A stretch of 64,000 nucleotides of DNA from Cohnella faecalis (GTDB taxonomy: Bacteria > Bacillota > Bacilli > Paenibacillales > Paenibacillaceae): the NCBI RefSeq assembly GCF_003570905.1, contig NZ_QXJM01000030.1, forward strand, positions 62,001 to 126,000. The letters are read 5' to 3'. Of this stretch, positions 16,753 to 26,308 are shown piece by piece (position 1 is the first letter of the stretch; each line of letters begins with the position of its first letter). The position numbers were made by a program, and so were the translations under genes. Under the pieces are notes generated by a model, which was not told the DNA's origin, did not search any database, and saw only the letters and a list, made by a program, of their open reading frames with translations.

Positions 16753-17868
16753 TTGGAACTCGAACGTATCGTAATCGTCAATCATGTCGCCCAACTGGGC
16801 GGAGCGGAACGCGTGCTTATGAACTGGCTGGAGAAGCTCGACCAGAAGAGAGTCAAGGCCGAGCTGGTTCTGCTGGAGGACGGGCCGCTGGCGGATCAAG
16901 CGGAGCAGCTGGGCTTTGGGGTTCATATTCTACCGCCCGGGCGCATTCGCAATCCCGGTCATTATCGGAGAACGGTAGCTTCCATTCGCGAAATTATCCG
17001 GAAATCCGGCGCGAAGCTCGTCGTCAGCTGGTCTCCCAAGCCCCACATGTACGGCGGAGCGGCGGCATGGCTGGAGAAAATTCCGGCCGTGTGGTGGCAG
17101 CACGGGGTGCCGTCCGGCAATTTTTTCGACCGGCTCGTCGGCTATCTTCCGTCCCATTCCATCATTTGCCCGTCGGCCGTCGTGTCGGAGGCGCAGCAGA
17201 AGCTGAGTCCGCGCAAAAGAGTCGTCGTGCAGCATCCCGGCATTCCGATGGCCGAGTTCTTGCTTGACCCGCAAGTGAGATCGGAAGTAAGGAAGGAGTT
17301 CGGAATTTCGGAATCGGCTACCGTATTCGCCTTCATCGGACGGCTCCAGCGCTGGAAGCGGGCCGAGATCGTTATCCAGGCGTTTCGGGATGCGCTCAAG
17401 GGGAAGGATGCTTGCCTTTTCATTATTGGGGGGGCGCTGTTCGGAGTTGAAGAGGAGCTGGAGTCGGAGCTGAAGCAGCTCGTTCGGGAAGCCGGGCTGG
17501 AGAGCCAGGTGATTTTCACGGGGCATCAAAGCCGGATTGCTCCTTACTTGTGGGCGAGCGACGCCGTCGTGCACACCTCTCTGTTCGAGCCGTTCGGAAT
17601 GGTTTTGCTGGAGGCGATGGCATCCGGGAGAATCGTGCTGGCCGTTAATCGCGGAGGGCCCGCCGAAATTATCGAGGACGGGGTGGACGGCATTCTCTAT
17701 GACGGGAGCGTCCGTCAATTAACGATTCTTATGGAACAGATCGGGGAAGAGAAGCGGAATTTCGAAAAGCTAGGCGCGGCCGCTATCGTGACCGTCCGCG
17801 AGAAGTTCGCTTCCGGAGTAATGACGGAGCGATTCGGAAGGCTGTTGTCGGCCGCAATTCCAAGGTGA
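16753..17868 (+). CDS. GT4-family glycosyltransferase
   Basis: TTG start at 16753, with AGGAGG upstream. 371 residues with two Rossmann-like halves. N-terminal VNHVAQLGGAERVLMNWLE is the acceptor-domain loop. C-terminal FAFIGRLQRWKR and EPFGMVLLEAMASG at about 279-292 contain the E-x7-E motif of retaining GT-B enzymes. The sugar donor cannot be told from sequence. It lies between the polymerase and the flippase of module 1. Confidence 0.85.
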   Translation: MELERIVIVNHVAQLGGAERVLMNWLEKLDQKRVKAELVLLEDGPLADQAEQLGFGVHILPPGRIRNPGHYRRTVASIREIIRKSGAKLVVSWSPKPHMYGGAAAWLEKIPAVWWQHGVPSGNFFDRLVGYLPSHSIICPSAVVSEAQQKLSPRKRVVVQHPGIPMAEFLLDPQVRSEVRKEFGISESATVFAFIGRLQRWKRAEIVIQAFRDALKGKDACLFIIGGALFGVEEELESELKQLVREAGLESQVIFTGHQSRIAPYLWASDAVVHTSLFEPFGMVLLEAMASGRIVLAVNRGGPAEIIEDGVDGILYDGSVRQLTILMEQIGEEKRNFEKLGAAAIVTVREKFASGVMTERFGRLLSAAIPR

Positions 17869-17905
17869 CGCAACTCCATAGGCCAAGAGAGGAAGTTTTA
17901 CGACC

Positions 17906-19198
17906 ATGAAGCGATTGTTCATGTCCAGTTTCGTACTTAATATCGCCGTCATGGTGCTCAATATCGCGACCGGCATCTTGATGGCGCGATGGCTCGGGCC
18001 TTACGGCAGAGGCGAATTCGCGGCTGCGACGAGGTGGGCCGGCCTTCTGGTCGGGCTGTCGGCGGTCGGCTTGCCTGGCGCGATTATCTATTTGGGCAAG
18101 CAATATCGCGAGCGGCAGCGCGAATTGTTCGGCGCGTACCTGCTGCTCGGAATGGGATTCGGGTTGCTGGGGCTGCTCATCGGAGAGATGCTGCTGCCTT
18201 TTTTAATGGGCGGACAATCGAAGGAGCTGCTTCAATACGCGAGAATAGCGATGCTGTGCCTGCCGTTCGCCGTATTGACCGACGGCTTGATCGGGACGCT
18301 GCAAAGCTTGAATCTGTTCCGCAAGGTCATGTTCCTGAGACTTATGAGTCCGATCGGATCGCTGGCCGTTATCGGCGGTCTGGCGTTCGCCGGACGAATC
18401 GATGTCCCGGGACTCATCTGGTGGAACACCGTCCTGTGGGGCTTGTTCACCTTCCTGATTACTCTCGTTTGGGTATATCGGACGCTGCGTCCCAAGCTGT
18501 CCGGGCTTAAGGACAACGTCCGTCAGCTGTTCCGCAACGGGGTGAAAATTTACGGAGGCTCGCTTGTATCCATATTCGGCGGAAACTTCGACCAATTGGT
18601 ATTATCGCTTGCTCTGTCGCCGTATGCTCTGGGCTTATATGCGGTGGCCAGCAGCGTAGGAGGGATATTGCCTTCCGTCGTATTCGGCGCGTTGAACGTC
18701 TTTTTGTGGCCGAAGCTGATGGATTTGCCGAGAGAGCAGCGACAGCGCAAGGTGGAGCGCATTCATGCCCTTCTGTTTTACGGAACGTCGGGCGCGACAT
18801 TGATCGGAGCCGCCTTGCTTCCTTTTGCGCTGCCGTTGCTCTACGGACATGAATACGAGCCGGCCGTATGGATGGGAATGCTGATGCTGGCCGCCGCGCC
18901 GGTCCGAATCGGCTGCACGGTGCTGCTCAACTATTTGAACACGGAAGGGAAATTCCATACCGTCAGCCTGTCGGAGGCAGTCAGTGTAGGGACCGGCTTC
19001 GCGGTCATGATGGCGCTGCTGTCGTTTGCGGGAGAAGAGGCGGCCGCAATCGGCATCGTCGCGGCGACCGTCGTGAAATGGCTCTTCGTGTGGATAGCCT
19101 CCCGCAAGCTGGGCATCCGCTTCGGAGCGCTATTCGTCGTTCATTGGCGGGAAGATCTCCACAGGCTGTCGTCGTTCCGCAAAACCCAGAAGGCGTAA
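17906..19198 (+). CDS. Polysaccharide flippase (Wzx-like), module 1
   Basis: 430 residues, ATG 17906 after GAGGAAG. About twelve hydrophobic helices; the N-terminus VLNIATGILMARWLGPYGRGEFAA is typical of the polysaccharide biosynthesis/MATE-like superfamily (PF01943). It would move lipid-linked repeat units across the membrane for the Wzy polymerase. A second flippase is at 40004. Confidence 0.86.
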   Translation: MKRLFMSSFVLNIAVMVLNIATGILMARWLGPYGRGEFAAATRWAGLLVGLSAVGLPGAIIYLGKQYRERQRELFGAYLLLGMGFGLLGLLIGEMLLPFLMGGQSKELLQYARIAMLCLPFAVLTDGLIGTLQSLNLFRKVMFLRLMSPIGSLAVIGGLAFAGRIDVPGLIWWNTVLWGLFTFLITLVWVYRTLRPKLSGLKDNVRQLFRNGVKIYGGSLVSIFGGNFDQLVLSLALSPYALGLYAVASSVGGILPSVVFGALNVFLWPKLMDLPREQRQRKVERIHALLFYGTSGATLIGAALLPFALPLLYGHEYEPAVWMGMLMLAAAPVRIGCTVLLNYLNTEGKFHTVSLSEAVSVGTGFAVMMALLSFAGEEAAAIGIVAATVVKWLFVWIASRKLGIRFGALFVVHWREDLHRLSSFRKTQKA

Positions 19199-19233
19199 CA
19201 GAGGAAATAAGCTTATGAGGCAGGTGCAAGGGC

Positions 19234-20172
19234 ATGTCGAACATATCGGTTATCGTTCCTACCTATAGAAGACCTGCGGACTTATTGCGATGCTTGAACG
19301 GCATCGACGGCCAGGAGCTGGCTCCGCATGATGTCGTCGTTATTTACCGGGATACGGACGACGATTCGATTCGAGTGATCCGGGAGTGGCAGAGCGTTCC
19401 GGGCAAGTACGGGAAAAAGTCGGTACAAGTGACCGAGCCGGGCGTACTGGTCGCCATGAAGGAAGGGACGAAAGCCGCCGGAGGAGAGATCGTCGCCTAT
19501 ACGGACGACGATGCGGTTCCCAGAGCCGATTGGCTGAAGCGGATGTCGGCGCATTACGCCGATCCGTCCGTCGGAGGCGTCGGCGGCCGGGACGTTCAGG
19601 AAGGCGTCAAAGAAGGGGCCGCAGGAGAAAAGGTCGGCGAGGTGACCTGGTACGGCAAGCTGATCGGCAACCATCATATCGGCACGGGCGCGGCTAGAGA
19701 GGTTGACGTGCTTAAGGGAGTAAACATGTCCTTCCGGAAGTCGTTGATCAAATTCCCGGAAGGCCTCTTGGGAAGCGGTGCGCAGGTTCACTTCGAGGTT
19801 CATCTGTGCTTGAGGGTGAGAAGGTTCGGGCGAAAGCTGATTTACGATCCGGCGATTCTGGTCGACCACTACCCTGCGCAAAGGTTCGATACGGACCAGC
19901 GCAACCGCGTCGTTCCGGAAGCGGTCAGACATGCCGCGTACAACATGCATCTCGGCATTCTGAACTGGGGGGGAGCCGTACGGGCACCGGCGCGGATCGT
20001 CTATTCGGTGACGGTCGGCGATCGGAGCGCCCCCGGCTTGGCCCGGTTGCTGATCGCTTGTCTGAGAAGAGAACGAGACGTGCTTCAATCGTTCGTTCCC
20101 GGGCAGCAAGGGCAGTGGAAAAGCTTATGGTTCCGGCTCCGGCAAGGTCCGCCGCCGCGAATGCGACCTTAA
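19234..20172 (+). CDS. GT2-family glycosyltransferase
   Basis: 312 residues, start ATG 19234. It begins SNISVIVPTYRRPADLLRCL, the GT-A fold start of family 2, with the metal-binding DDD at 91-93 (AYTDDDAVPRADW). VNMSFRKSL and a C-terminal helix follow. It is an inverting transferase acting on a lipid-linked acceptor at the cytoplasmic face. Donor unknown. Confidence 0.85.
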   Translation: MSNISVIVPTYRRPADLLRCLNGIDGQELAPHDVVVIYRDTDDDSIRVIREWQSVPGKYGKKSVQVTEPGVLVAMKEGTKAAGGEIVAYTDDDAVPRADWLKRMSAHYADPSVGGVGGRDVQEGVKEGAAGEKVGEVTWYGKLIGNHHIGTGAAREVDVLKGVNMSFRKSLIKFPEGLLGSGAQVHFEVHLCLRVRRFGRKLIYDPAILVDHYPAQRFDTDQRNRVVPEAVRHAAYNMHLGILNWGGAVRAPARIVYSVTVGDRSAPGLARLLIACLRRERDVLQSFVPGQQGQWKSLWFRLRQGPPPRMRP

Positions 20173-20197
20173 CGGCTCGGAAAGCGAGGAGAACAAG

Positions 20198-21343
20198 ATG
20201 AAAATTCTGTTGACGATTCATCATTACCTTAACCCGAACGCGGGAGCGGAGGGGGTGACGATGCAGTTGGCGGAAGCGTACCGGAGACTGGGGCACGAAG
20301 CGGAATTGTTCGCTTACGACCATCTTCCTAAGAAGCTGCCTTTCCATGCGAAAAGGCTGTTGTTTCCCTATTTCGTGAGCCGGGCGCTGAGATCCGCCGC
20401 CGCCGCTTACGATATCGTCGACGCATCGAGCGGAGACGCTTGGGTATGGGCGACGGCGGGCGGCCGAGGAAGAAGAAAGGGGCCGACGCTCGTCGCCCGC
20501 AGCCACGGCCTGGAGCATCTCGTGCACGAGGTTCTCGTGCAGAGGGCGAAGGACGGCCAGCATCGCTTGTCTTGGAAGTACCCGATTTACCACGGCGGCT
20601 TCCGATTGTGGGAAGTGGCCCAATCGTTCCGCAAAGCCGACGGAGCGGTATTCCTGAATCAAGCGGAGCAGAGCTACGGCCGGGATAAGTTCGGAATGAA
20701 TTTCACGGCGGTAATCGGCAACGGCATCCCGGCTTATCTGATCGGTCGGGAAATCGCACAAACCCCGCTTGAAGCCGATTCGAACGTCGCGATTGCGGTC
20801 GTCGGGAGGTACGGTACGTTGAAGGGGAGCCTCGACGCGGCGAAAGCGCTGGCGCCGCTTATGCGGTCCCGAGCCAATGTAACGGTTACTTTTCTCGGCA
20901 CCCAATGCGAAGCGTCGAAGGTGCACGAAGACTACCCGGCCGAGCTCCACGCTCGAATCCGGGTCATTCCCCGTTATAAGCACGAAGAGCTGCCCGAGCT
21001 GTTGAAGGGACATCACATCAAGCTGTTCGCGACCGTGAAGGAAGGTTTCGGAATGGCGCTGGTCGAAGCGATGGCTTGCGGCCTCGCTCCGGTGACGACG
21101 AAGATTCCAGGCCCTTCCGATATCGTGACGGACGGCCATGACGGATTTCTGCTCGCTCCGGGAGACGCAGACGGCATGTACCGGGCGCTGGATAAGCTCG
21201 TCTCCGACCGGCCGCTGTTGAACCGGATTCGGACCGAAGCCTATCGGACGGCCCAACGGTACGGTTGGGACGACATCGCGCGGCGGACGCTGGCTTATTA
21301 CGAGGAGTGCCGCGACAACAAGCGCAGGAAATCGTCGTCGTAA
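20198..21343 (+). CDS. GT4-family glycosyltransferase
   Basis: 381 residues, ATG 20198 after GAGGAGA. N-terminal HYLNPNAGAEGVTMQLAEAY is the GT-B acceptor loop. VAVVGRYGTLKGS opens the donor domain and KEGFGMALVEAMACG provides the paired glutamates. GPSDIVTDGHDGFLL completes the family pattern. Cytoplasmic, part of module 1; linkage and donor cannot be assigned. Confidence 0.85.
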   Translation: MKILLTIHHYLNPNAGAEGVTMQLAEAYRRLGHEAELFAYDHLPKKLPFHAKRLLFPYFVSRALRSAAAAYDIVDASSGDAWVWATAGGRGRRKGPTLVARSHGLEHLVHEVLVQRAKDGQHRLSWKYPIYHGGFRLWEVAQSFRKADGAVFLNQAEQSYGRDKFGMNFTAVIGNGIPAYLIGREIAQTPLEADSNVAIAVVGRYGTLKGSLDAAKALAPLMRSRANVTVTFLGTQCEASKVHEDYPAELHARIRVIPRYKHEELPELLKGHHIKLFATVKEGFGMALVEAMACGLAPVTTKIPGPSDIVTDGHDGFLLAPGDADGMYRALDKLVSDRPLLNRIRTEAYRTAQRYGWDDIARRTLAYYEECRDNKRRKSSS

Positions 21344-21396
21344 CCCGGAAGGGCGTTCGAGCGGAATGCGTATCATGGATGGGATGGGTGGTACAG

Positions 21397-22574
21397 TTGA
21401 ACATCTTGCAGGTAGCGGATCATTTCGGCCCCTTCGGCGGGTTGGAGAAGTTTATTTACGATTTTTCGCGCAAGCTGGCCGGGCAAGGGGATACGACGGC
21501 CATTGCCGTTATCGATAAGGAGGAGCGGCACGATTGGGGCTCCGAAACGATCGATACGGCGTTGATTCCCCGGGACGAGGAGCAATGGCTGGCGTTTGCC
21601 AAGCGTTATCGCCCGGATTTGATCGTCTGGCACACCGGTCCTGCGACCGCAAGCTTCGTAGATCGGCTGTCGACGCTGGCGCCCGTGATTGCCACGGTTC
21701 ACAGCCCGGTATGTCCTGCCGGAACCCGCTTGTTTCGCGACAAAGACGAAATATGCTGCCATCCGACGGGGGCGGCATGCCTGATGCGTTGGTATACGCG
21801 TCGCTGCGGCACCCATCCCGAGCCTTGGCTCGCCTTGGAGGCTATGACGAGAAACGGCAAGATGCTGAAGACGCTTCGAAGCTGCGACCGGGTATACACG
21901 GTCAGCGAATCGCTCAGCCGGTTCATCGAGATCGAAGGGATCAAGCCGGATCGCCTGCGAATATTCGACAATACGTTCGGCGACGGAACGGGGGGAGCGA
22001 GACGCTGCCTCCCTTGCAAATACCGGGAGACAAGGAAGAGCTGCACCTGCTCTTCGTAGGCCGAATCAGCTACGGCAAAGGCGTTCAATATTTGCTGAAG
22101 GCCGTCCGCCATCTGCTCGATCAAGGCTGCTCGGTCAGCGGGACGATCGTCGGGGACGGCTGGTACGCGGAGAAGCTGCGCGCCTTGTGCGCTCAGCTCG
22201 GAATCGAACGGAGCATCCGGTTTGCGGGCCAAGTTCCGGGAACGGAAATGGATGCTTTTTACGATACGGCCGACATCGTCGTCGTGCCTTCCGTCTGGCC
22301 GGAGCCTGCCGGACTGGTCGTTCCCGAGGCTCGCCGCAGAGGCAAGCCCGTCGTTGTGTTCGATGCGGGCGGGCTTCCCGAGTGGCAGGCGCATATGGAC
22401 GGAATTTACGTGGCGGGCCATGCGGATGTCGCAAATTTGGCGCAAACCATTACGGACGCCGCCTTCGGAAAGCCGGGTACGCGAAACGCGCGGGCAGGCT
22501 CCGGAAGGCTCGATCTCATCGACGATCTTCGCGGATTTATTCAACTCATTCGAAAGGAAGCGGCCCGGTTATGA
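21397..22574 (+). pseudogene. GT4-family glycosyltransferase, frameshifted in a G6 run
   Basis: The frame starts at TTG 21397 (MNILQVADHFGPFGGLEKF); ATG 21379 is an alternative. It has a Cys-rich middle (CPAGTRL, EICCHPTGAACL), often seen in GT4 enzymes of this type. At G6 (21990-21995) the sense text jumps frame: before it IFDNTFGDGTG, after it LPPLQIPGDKEELHLLFVGRISYGKGVQYLL in the other frame. This ends at 22574 with [16 protein letters not shown]. One missing G restores a full enzyme of about 393 residues. Homopolymer sequencing error is most likely. Phase variation is a possible alternative. Confidence 0.78.
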
Positions 22575-23743
22575 ATGTGCCGATTTACATGGGAAGCTCC
22601 AGCGGCTTCGGAGAAGGCGGCTTGGGAGGACATCTCGGCTTTATTTATCGCGCCGCGCAATCGACCGGCCGGGATATCCGCGTCATCTGCCGCGGCCAGC
22701 CGCAGCTTCCGGACGGCGAATTCGTGTCCGTGCCTCCTCCCGTATGGGCGAAGAACGTCAAATATACGCCGCTTCGATGGTCGCCGGCTCTCCAAACGAA
22801 CTGGTCGGGAAGCCAATTCGATCGAATAGCGGCTTCACGGCTCCCCAACGAGCCGATCGTCTACCACTCGTTCCCCGGCTTCGCGGAAAATTCGTTCCGA
22901 AAAGTAAAGAAGCGAGGAGGGATAACCGTGCTAGAGGCCGCGACGACGCATGCCCAAAATGTTTACGAGGTGACCGAGGAGGAGCATCGTCGGTTCGGCA
23001 TGGGCGGAAATCACTTCTCGCGAGGATGGTTGAAGCGAGTACTTCAGGAATACGAGCTGGCGGATTTCATTACGATCGCCTCCGACCTGCAGCGCCAGAC
23101 GTTCCTCGATCGGGGCTTTCCCGCCGAGAAGCTGCTGTACGCTCCGCTCGGCATCGATACGAACCGATTCTCTCCTCCTGCCGACGGCATCCGCCGCCGG
23201 ACGCCCGGCCAGCCCTTCCGCATCGTGCAGGTCGGGCAGGTTACTCTCCGCAAAGGGTTCCTTTATTTGCTGGAGGCTGTGCGCCGTCTGAACGATCCGG
23301 ATATCGAGATCATTCTGTTCGGAGGAATCGGCTGGCGGGCCATTCGGCATTCGCTCGCTTCCTACCGTCAGCTCGGTATCGGCGTGCGGCAGCAATCGGG
23401 AGATCCGCTGTCCGTTCTCAGAGACGCACACTTGTGCGTGCACGCCTCGGTAGAGGACGGCTTCGGATTGGCGCCGCTCGAAGCGATGGCCGCCGGACTT
23501 CCCGTCATTGTAAGCGACCAGACGGGAATGAAGGATCTGGTCGAGCACGGGAAGGAAGGCTTCATCGTGCCGAGCCGGGATGCGGATCGGCTGGCCGAAG
23601 CGATTGCGGGCTTGAAGAGGAACGAGGAAGCGAGAAGGGCGATGGGCGCCGCCGCGGCAGCCAAGGCGAAGCAGTACGATGCTTCGGCATGCGCGGACCG
23701 GTACGCCGAAGCATTGAGGCCGGCCTGGGTGAATGCCTTATGA
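22571..23743 (+). CDS. GT4-family glycosyltransferase
   Basis: ATG 22571 overlaps the previous stop as ATGA; longer in-frame text upstream is only a shadow of that gene. 390 residues. N-terminal [20 protein letters not shown] is the acceptor loop, [15 protein letters not shown] opens the donor domain, and [15 protein letters not shown] carries the paired glutamates. The stop overlaps the next gene as ATGA. Confidence 0.85.
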   Translation: MNVPIYMGSSSGFGEGGLGGHLGFIYRAAQSTGRDIRVICRGQPQLPDGEFVSVPPPVWAKNVKYTPLRWSPALQTNWSGSQFDRIAASRLPNEPIVYHSFPGFAENSFRKVKKRGGITVLEAATTHAQNVYEVTEEEHRRFGMGGNHFSRGWLKRVLQEYELADFITIASDLQRQTFLDRGFPAEKLLYAPLGIDTNRFSPPADGIRRRTPGQPFRIVQVGQVTLRKGFLYLLEAVRRLNDPDIEIILFGGIGWRAIRHSLASYRQLGIGVRQQSGDPLSVLRDAHLCVHASVEDGFGLAPLEAMAAGLPVIVSDQTGMKDLVEHGKEGFIVPSRDADRLAEAIAGLKRNEEARRAMGAAAAAKAKQYDASACADRYAEALRPAWVNAL

Positions 23744-24474
23744 AGACGCGGGAGCGAAAAATAAAGCTGGCCGGACGGCTGAACAAATGGCTGCGTTTCA
23801 TCCAATACTGGTCGGCGCAGAAGAACGGCGGCAACGTCGATCCGAGCGTAACGATAGAGGTCGGCAGCCGCGTAAGCCCCGGAGCGGCGATCGGGCGGTA
23901 CACGTATGTCGGCCATAACACGCATATCGCGGCGGGCCAAATCGGAGCGTTCTGCTCGATTTCCTGGAATGTCACCATCGGAGCCGACGAGCATCCGATT
24001 ACCGGAGTATCGAAGCATCCGTTCTGGTATTCGCCTTCGCATCCGTCATTCGCGGCCGACGAGCTTAGATGGACGCAAATCAAGGAAGAACCGGTCATCG
24101 GGAACGATGTCTGGATCGGGGCGGGCGCGACGATCCTTCGCGGAGCCGTCATCGAGGACGGAGCCGTCGTCGCGGCGGGAGCGGTCGTCACCGGACGGGT
24201 GCCTGCCTACGCCGTCGTCGGAGGAATACCGGCCAAGATTATTCGGACGCTGTTCGACGAAGAGACCGCGCAGGCGATAAGACGCACGAAATGGTGGGAG
24301 TGGGACGCCGGGAGGCTTCGGGAGGCGGCTCCTTATTTCTCCGATCCGGCGCAATTCATTCGTCGCTTCGCCGTCGCCGGGGCCGACAGAACGGAGGAAC
24401 CTTCATATGCTGGACAACGCCAAGCGGAAAGCCGCTCTGCTGCTTCACCGGTTTCTGCAATATTGGACGACTAG
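23740..24474 (+). CDS. Hexapeptide acetyltransferase 1 of tandem pair
   Basis: ATG 23740 overlaps the preceding stop. 244 residues. The left-handed beta-helix includes [19 protein letters not shown]. The loop [20 protein letters not shown] contains the His expected to activate the acceptor hydroxyl. [25 protein letters not shown] and GIPAKIIR complete the xenobiotic/sugar acetyltransferase pattern. It overlaps the next gene by 68 bases, far more than other overlaps in the locus, so its last 20 residues may be unreliable. It probably acetylates a sugar of the repeat unit. Confidence 0.82.
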   Translation: MKTRERKIKLAGRLNKWLRFIQYWSAQKNGGNVDPSVTIEVGSRVSPGAAIGRYTYVGHNTHIAAGQIGAFCSISWNVTIGADEHPITGVSKHPFWYSPSHPSFAADELRWTQIKEEPVIGNDVWIGAGATILRGAVIEDGAVVAAGAVVTGRVPAYAVVGGIPAKIIRTLFDEETAQAIRRTKWWEWDAGRLREAAPYFSDPAQFIRRFAVAGADRTEEPSYAGQRQAESRSAASPVSAILDD

Positions 24475-25129
24475 GGCGGTCAAGGAGCAGCCGCGCATCG
24501 ATCCGACCGTCTATGTGATGCCGAACGCATACGTCTCCGCCGAAGTTGCCGTCGGACGATACAGCTACATACGAGGCGGAGCCCAATTGGAATCCGGAAG
24601 CGTAGGCGCGTTCTGCTCGATCGCCCCGGACGTCCTCATCGGCGGAGACGAGCACCCGCTGGACGCGGTGTCCACTCATCCGTTCTGGTATTCGCCGGGC
24701 GGCTTGACGGTCCCGACCGGTCCCGGAGAAGACGGCGGGGCTTCGCTTTGGAGCCAGCCGAAGCCAGCGCCGATCATCGGCAACGACGTCTGGATCGGAG
24801 CGGGCGCCAAGGTGATGAGGGGAGCCGTTATCGAGGACGGCGCCGTCATCGGCGCGGGAGCGATCGTCACCGGCCATATTCCGGCGTACGCCATTGCGGT
24901 CGGCATACCGGCCAAGGTCGTTCGATATCGATTCGAGCCCGCTCAATGCGAGAGACTGCGGCAAACGCGCTGGTGGGAATGGCCCGAAGCCAAAATTCGA
25001 GAAAACAGGCGCTTGTTCGGCGACGCCGACGCTTTTCTCTCCGGCTTCGAAGACGAGCAAAGATCGTCGGAGGAGTCCGGTCGAGAGACGGGACGCTTGA
25101 ACGGCATACGGAAAGGAGCTGCCTTATGA
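24407..25129 (+). CDS. Hexapeptide acetyltransferase 2 of tandem pair
   Basis: 240 residues, ATG 24407 after GAGGAAC. It is a clear paralogue of the preceding protein: [39 protein letters not shown] and GIPAKVVR align block for block, and both have KWWEW/RWWEW near the C-terminus. An insertion of about 15 residues ([20 protein letters not shown]) follows the catalytic loop. Tandem duplication followed by divergence suggests two acetylation positions. The stop overlaps the next gene as ATGA. Confidence 0.85.
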   Translation: MLDNAKRKAALLLHRFLQYWTTRAVKEQPRIDPTVYVMPNAYVSAEVAVGRYSYIRGGAQLESGSVGAFCSIAPDVLIGGDEHPLDAVSTHPFWYSPGGLTVPTGPGEDGGASLWSQPKPAPIIGNDVWIGAGAKVMRGAVIEDGAVIGAGAIVTGHIPAYAIAVGIPAKVVRYRFEPAQCERLRQTRWWEWPEAKIRENRRLFGDADAFLSGFEDEQRSSEESGRETGRLNGIRKGAAL

Positions 25130-26308
25130 ATATATTAACGACGGGAATGGGCTGGATCGATCATACGCCCGGAGGGCTGAACCGTTATTTCGCCGATTAC
25201 GTGAAGGCGATGACGCAGCAAGGCCATTCCATTCGCGCTTATATAACGGCGGGAGGCGAGAAAACCTCGGCGCCGGAATACGTGGAAGAGGTATTGCGGG
25301 AGCAAGGACGCAAAGGCACCTTGGACCGGGTAAGGGCATTCCGGCAAGCGGTCGGAAGCCGCGATTCGAGGTGGACTCCCCAAGTATACAACCCCCACTT
25401 CGCATTGTACGCCTCGCTGATCGGCAGGGGGCAGCTGCCTCGCGGCATCCCGATTGTCACCCACTTTCACGGGCCGTGGGCGAGGGAATCGATGGTGGAG
25501 GACCGAGGAGCTTCGTCGGGCCAGCAAATTCGGTATCGTATGAAAAAGACGGTCGAAAAGCTGGCCTACAACCGTTCCGACAAGTTCGTCGTACTGAGCG
25601 GCTATTTCCAAACCGTGCTGGAGCAGGAATACGGGGTGGCAAGCGACCGAATCCATCGCATACCGGGAGCGGTCGATACCGATCGGTTCCGCCCGGCGGA
25701 TAACAGGGAGCAAATCCGAAGAGAGCTGGGCTTTGCGGACGGCGATCGGGTTCTCTTCTGCATTCGGAGGCTCGTTCGAAGAATGGGCATCGATCGGCTG
25801 ATCCGGGCGATGGCGAAGGTGAAGTCGGACGTCCCCGGAGCGAAGCTGGTCATCGCCGGAGACGGAACGATGAGAAGCGAGCTTGAGCGGCTTACGGCCG
25901 AGCTCGGCCTCGGGGACAGCGTTCGATTCGTCGGACGCGTATCCAACGAGGATCTGGTGCGATGGTACCAGGCAGCCGATTTCAGCATCGTACCGACGGT
26001 TACGCTGGAAGGCTTCGGACTCGTTACCGTCGAGTCTCTCGCATGCGGAACGCCCGTGCTCGGGACCCGAACGGCGGAACGAAGGAAATATTGGAGCCGT
26101 TCCACCCGGAGCTGCTGTTCCGCGACGATTCGCCCGAAGCGCTCGCCTATACGATTTCCGCCGTCCTTCGGGGAACGTCGTCGTGCCGGATCGAGCGTCC
26201 TGCCGGGAGCACGTCATGCAGCGCTACACGTGGCAGCAGGTTGCCAGAACCGTAACCGGAGTGCTGGAGCAAGCGATCGGCGAGAGGCATAAGCGGGTGG
26301 TGCGATGA
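25126..26308 (+). pseudogene. GT4-family glycosyltransferase with two apparent frameshifts
   Basis: Starts [21 protein letters not shown] at ATG 25126 and reads normally through VIAGDGTMRSELERL and LEGFGLVTVESLACGTPVLGT. After GGGACCC (26062-26068) the sense continues one frame away (PNGGTKEILEPFHPELLFRDDSPEALAY). After G4 (26170-26173) it changes frame again (NVVVPDRASCREHVMQRYTW) and ends at 26308. Each change needs one added base. The restored enzyme is about 394 residues. Two independent lesions in a gene that otherwise reads intact favour sequencing error. Confidence 0.78.

Noticed and set aside
22187-22570. N-terminal extension of the glycosyltransferase starting at 22571
   Set aside because: The text is arginine-rich shadow translation of the preceding gene; ATG 22571 gives the family start.
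22222-23739. 506-residue extension of the acetyltransferase at 23740
   Set aside because: It is the out-of-frame shadow of two glycosyltransferase genes. The hexapeptide protein begins at ATG 23740.
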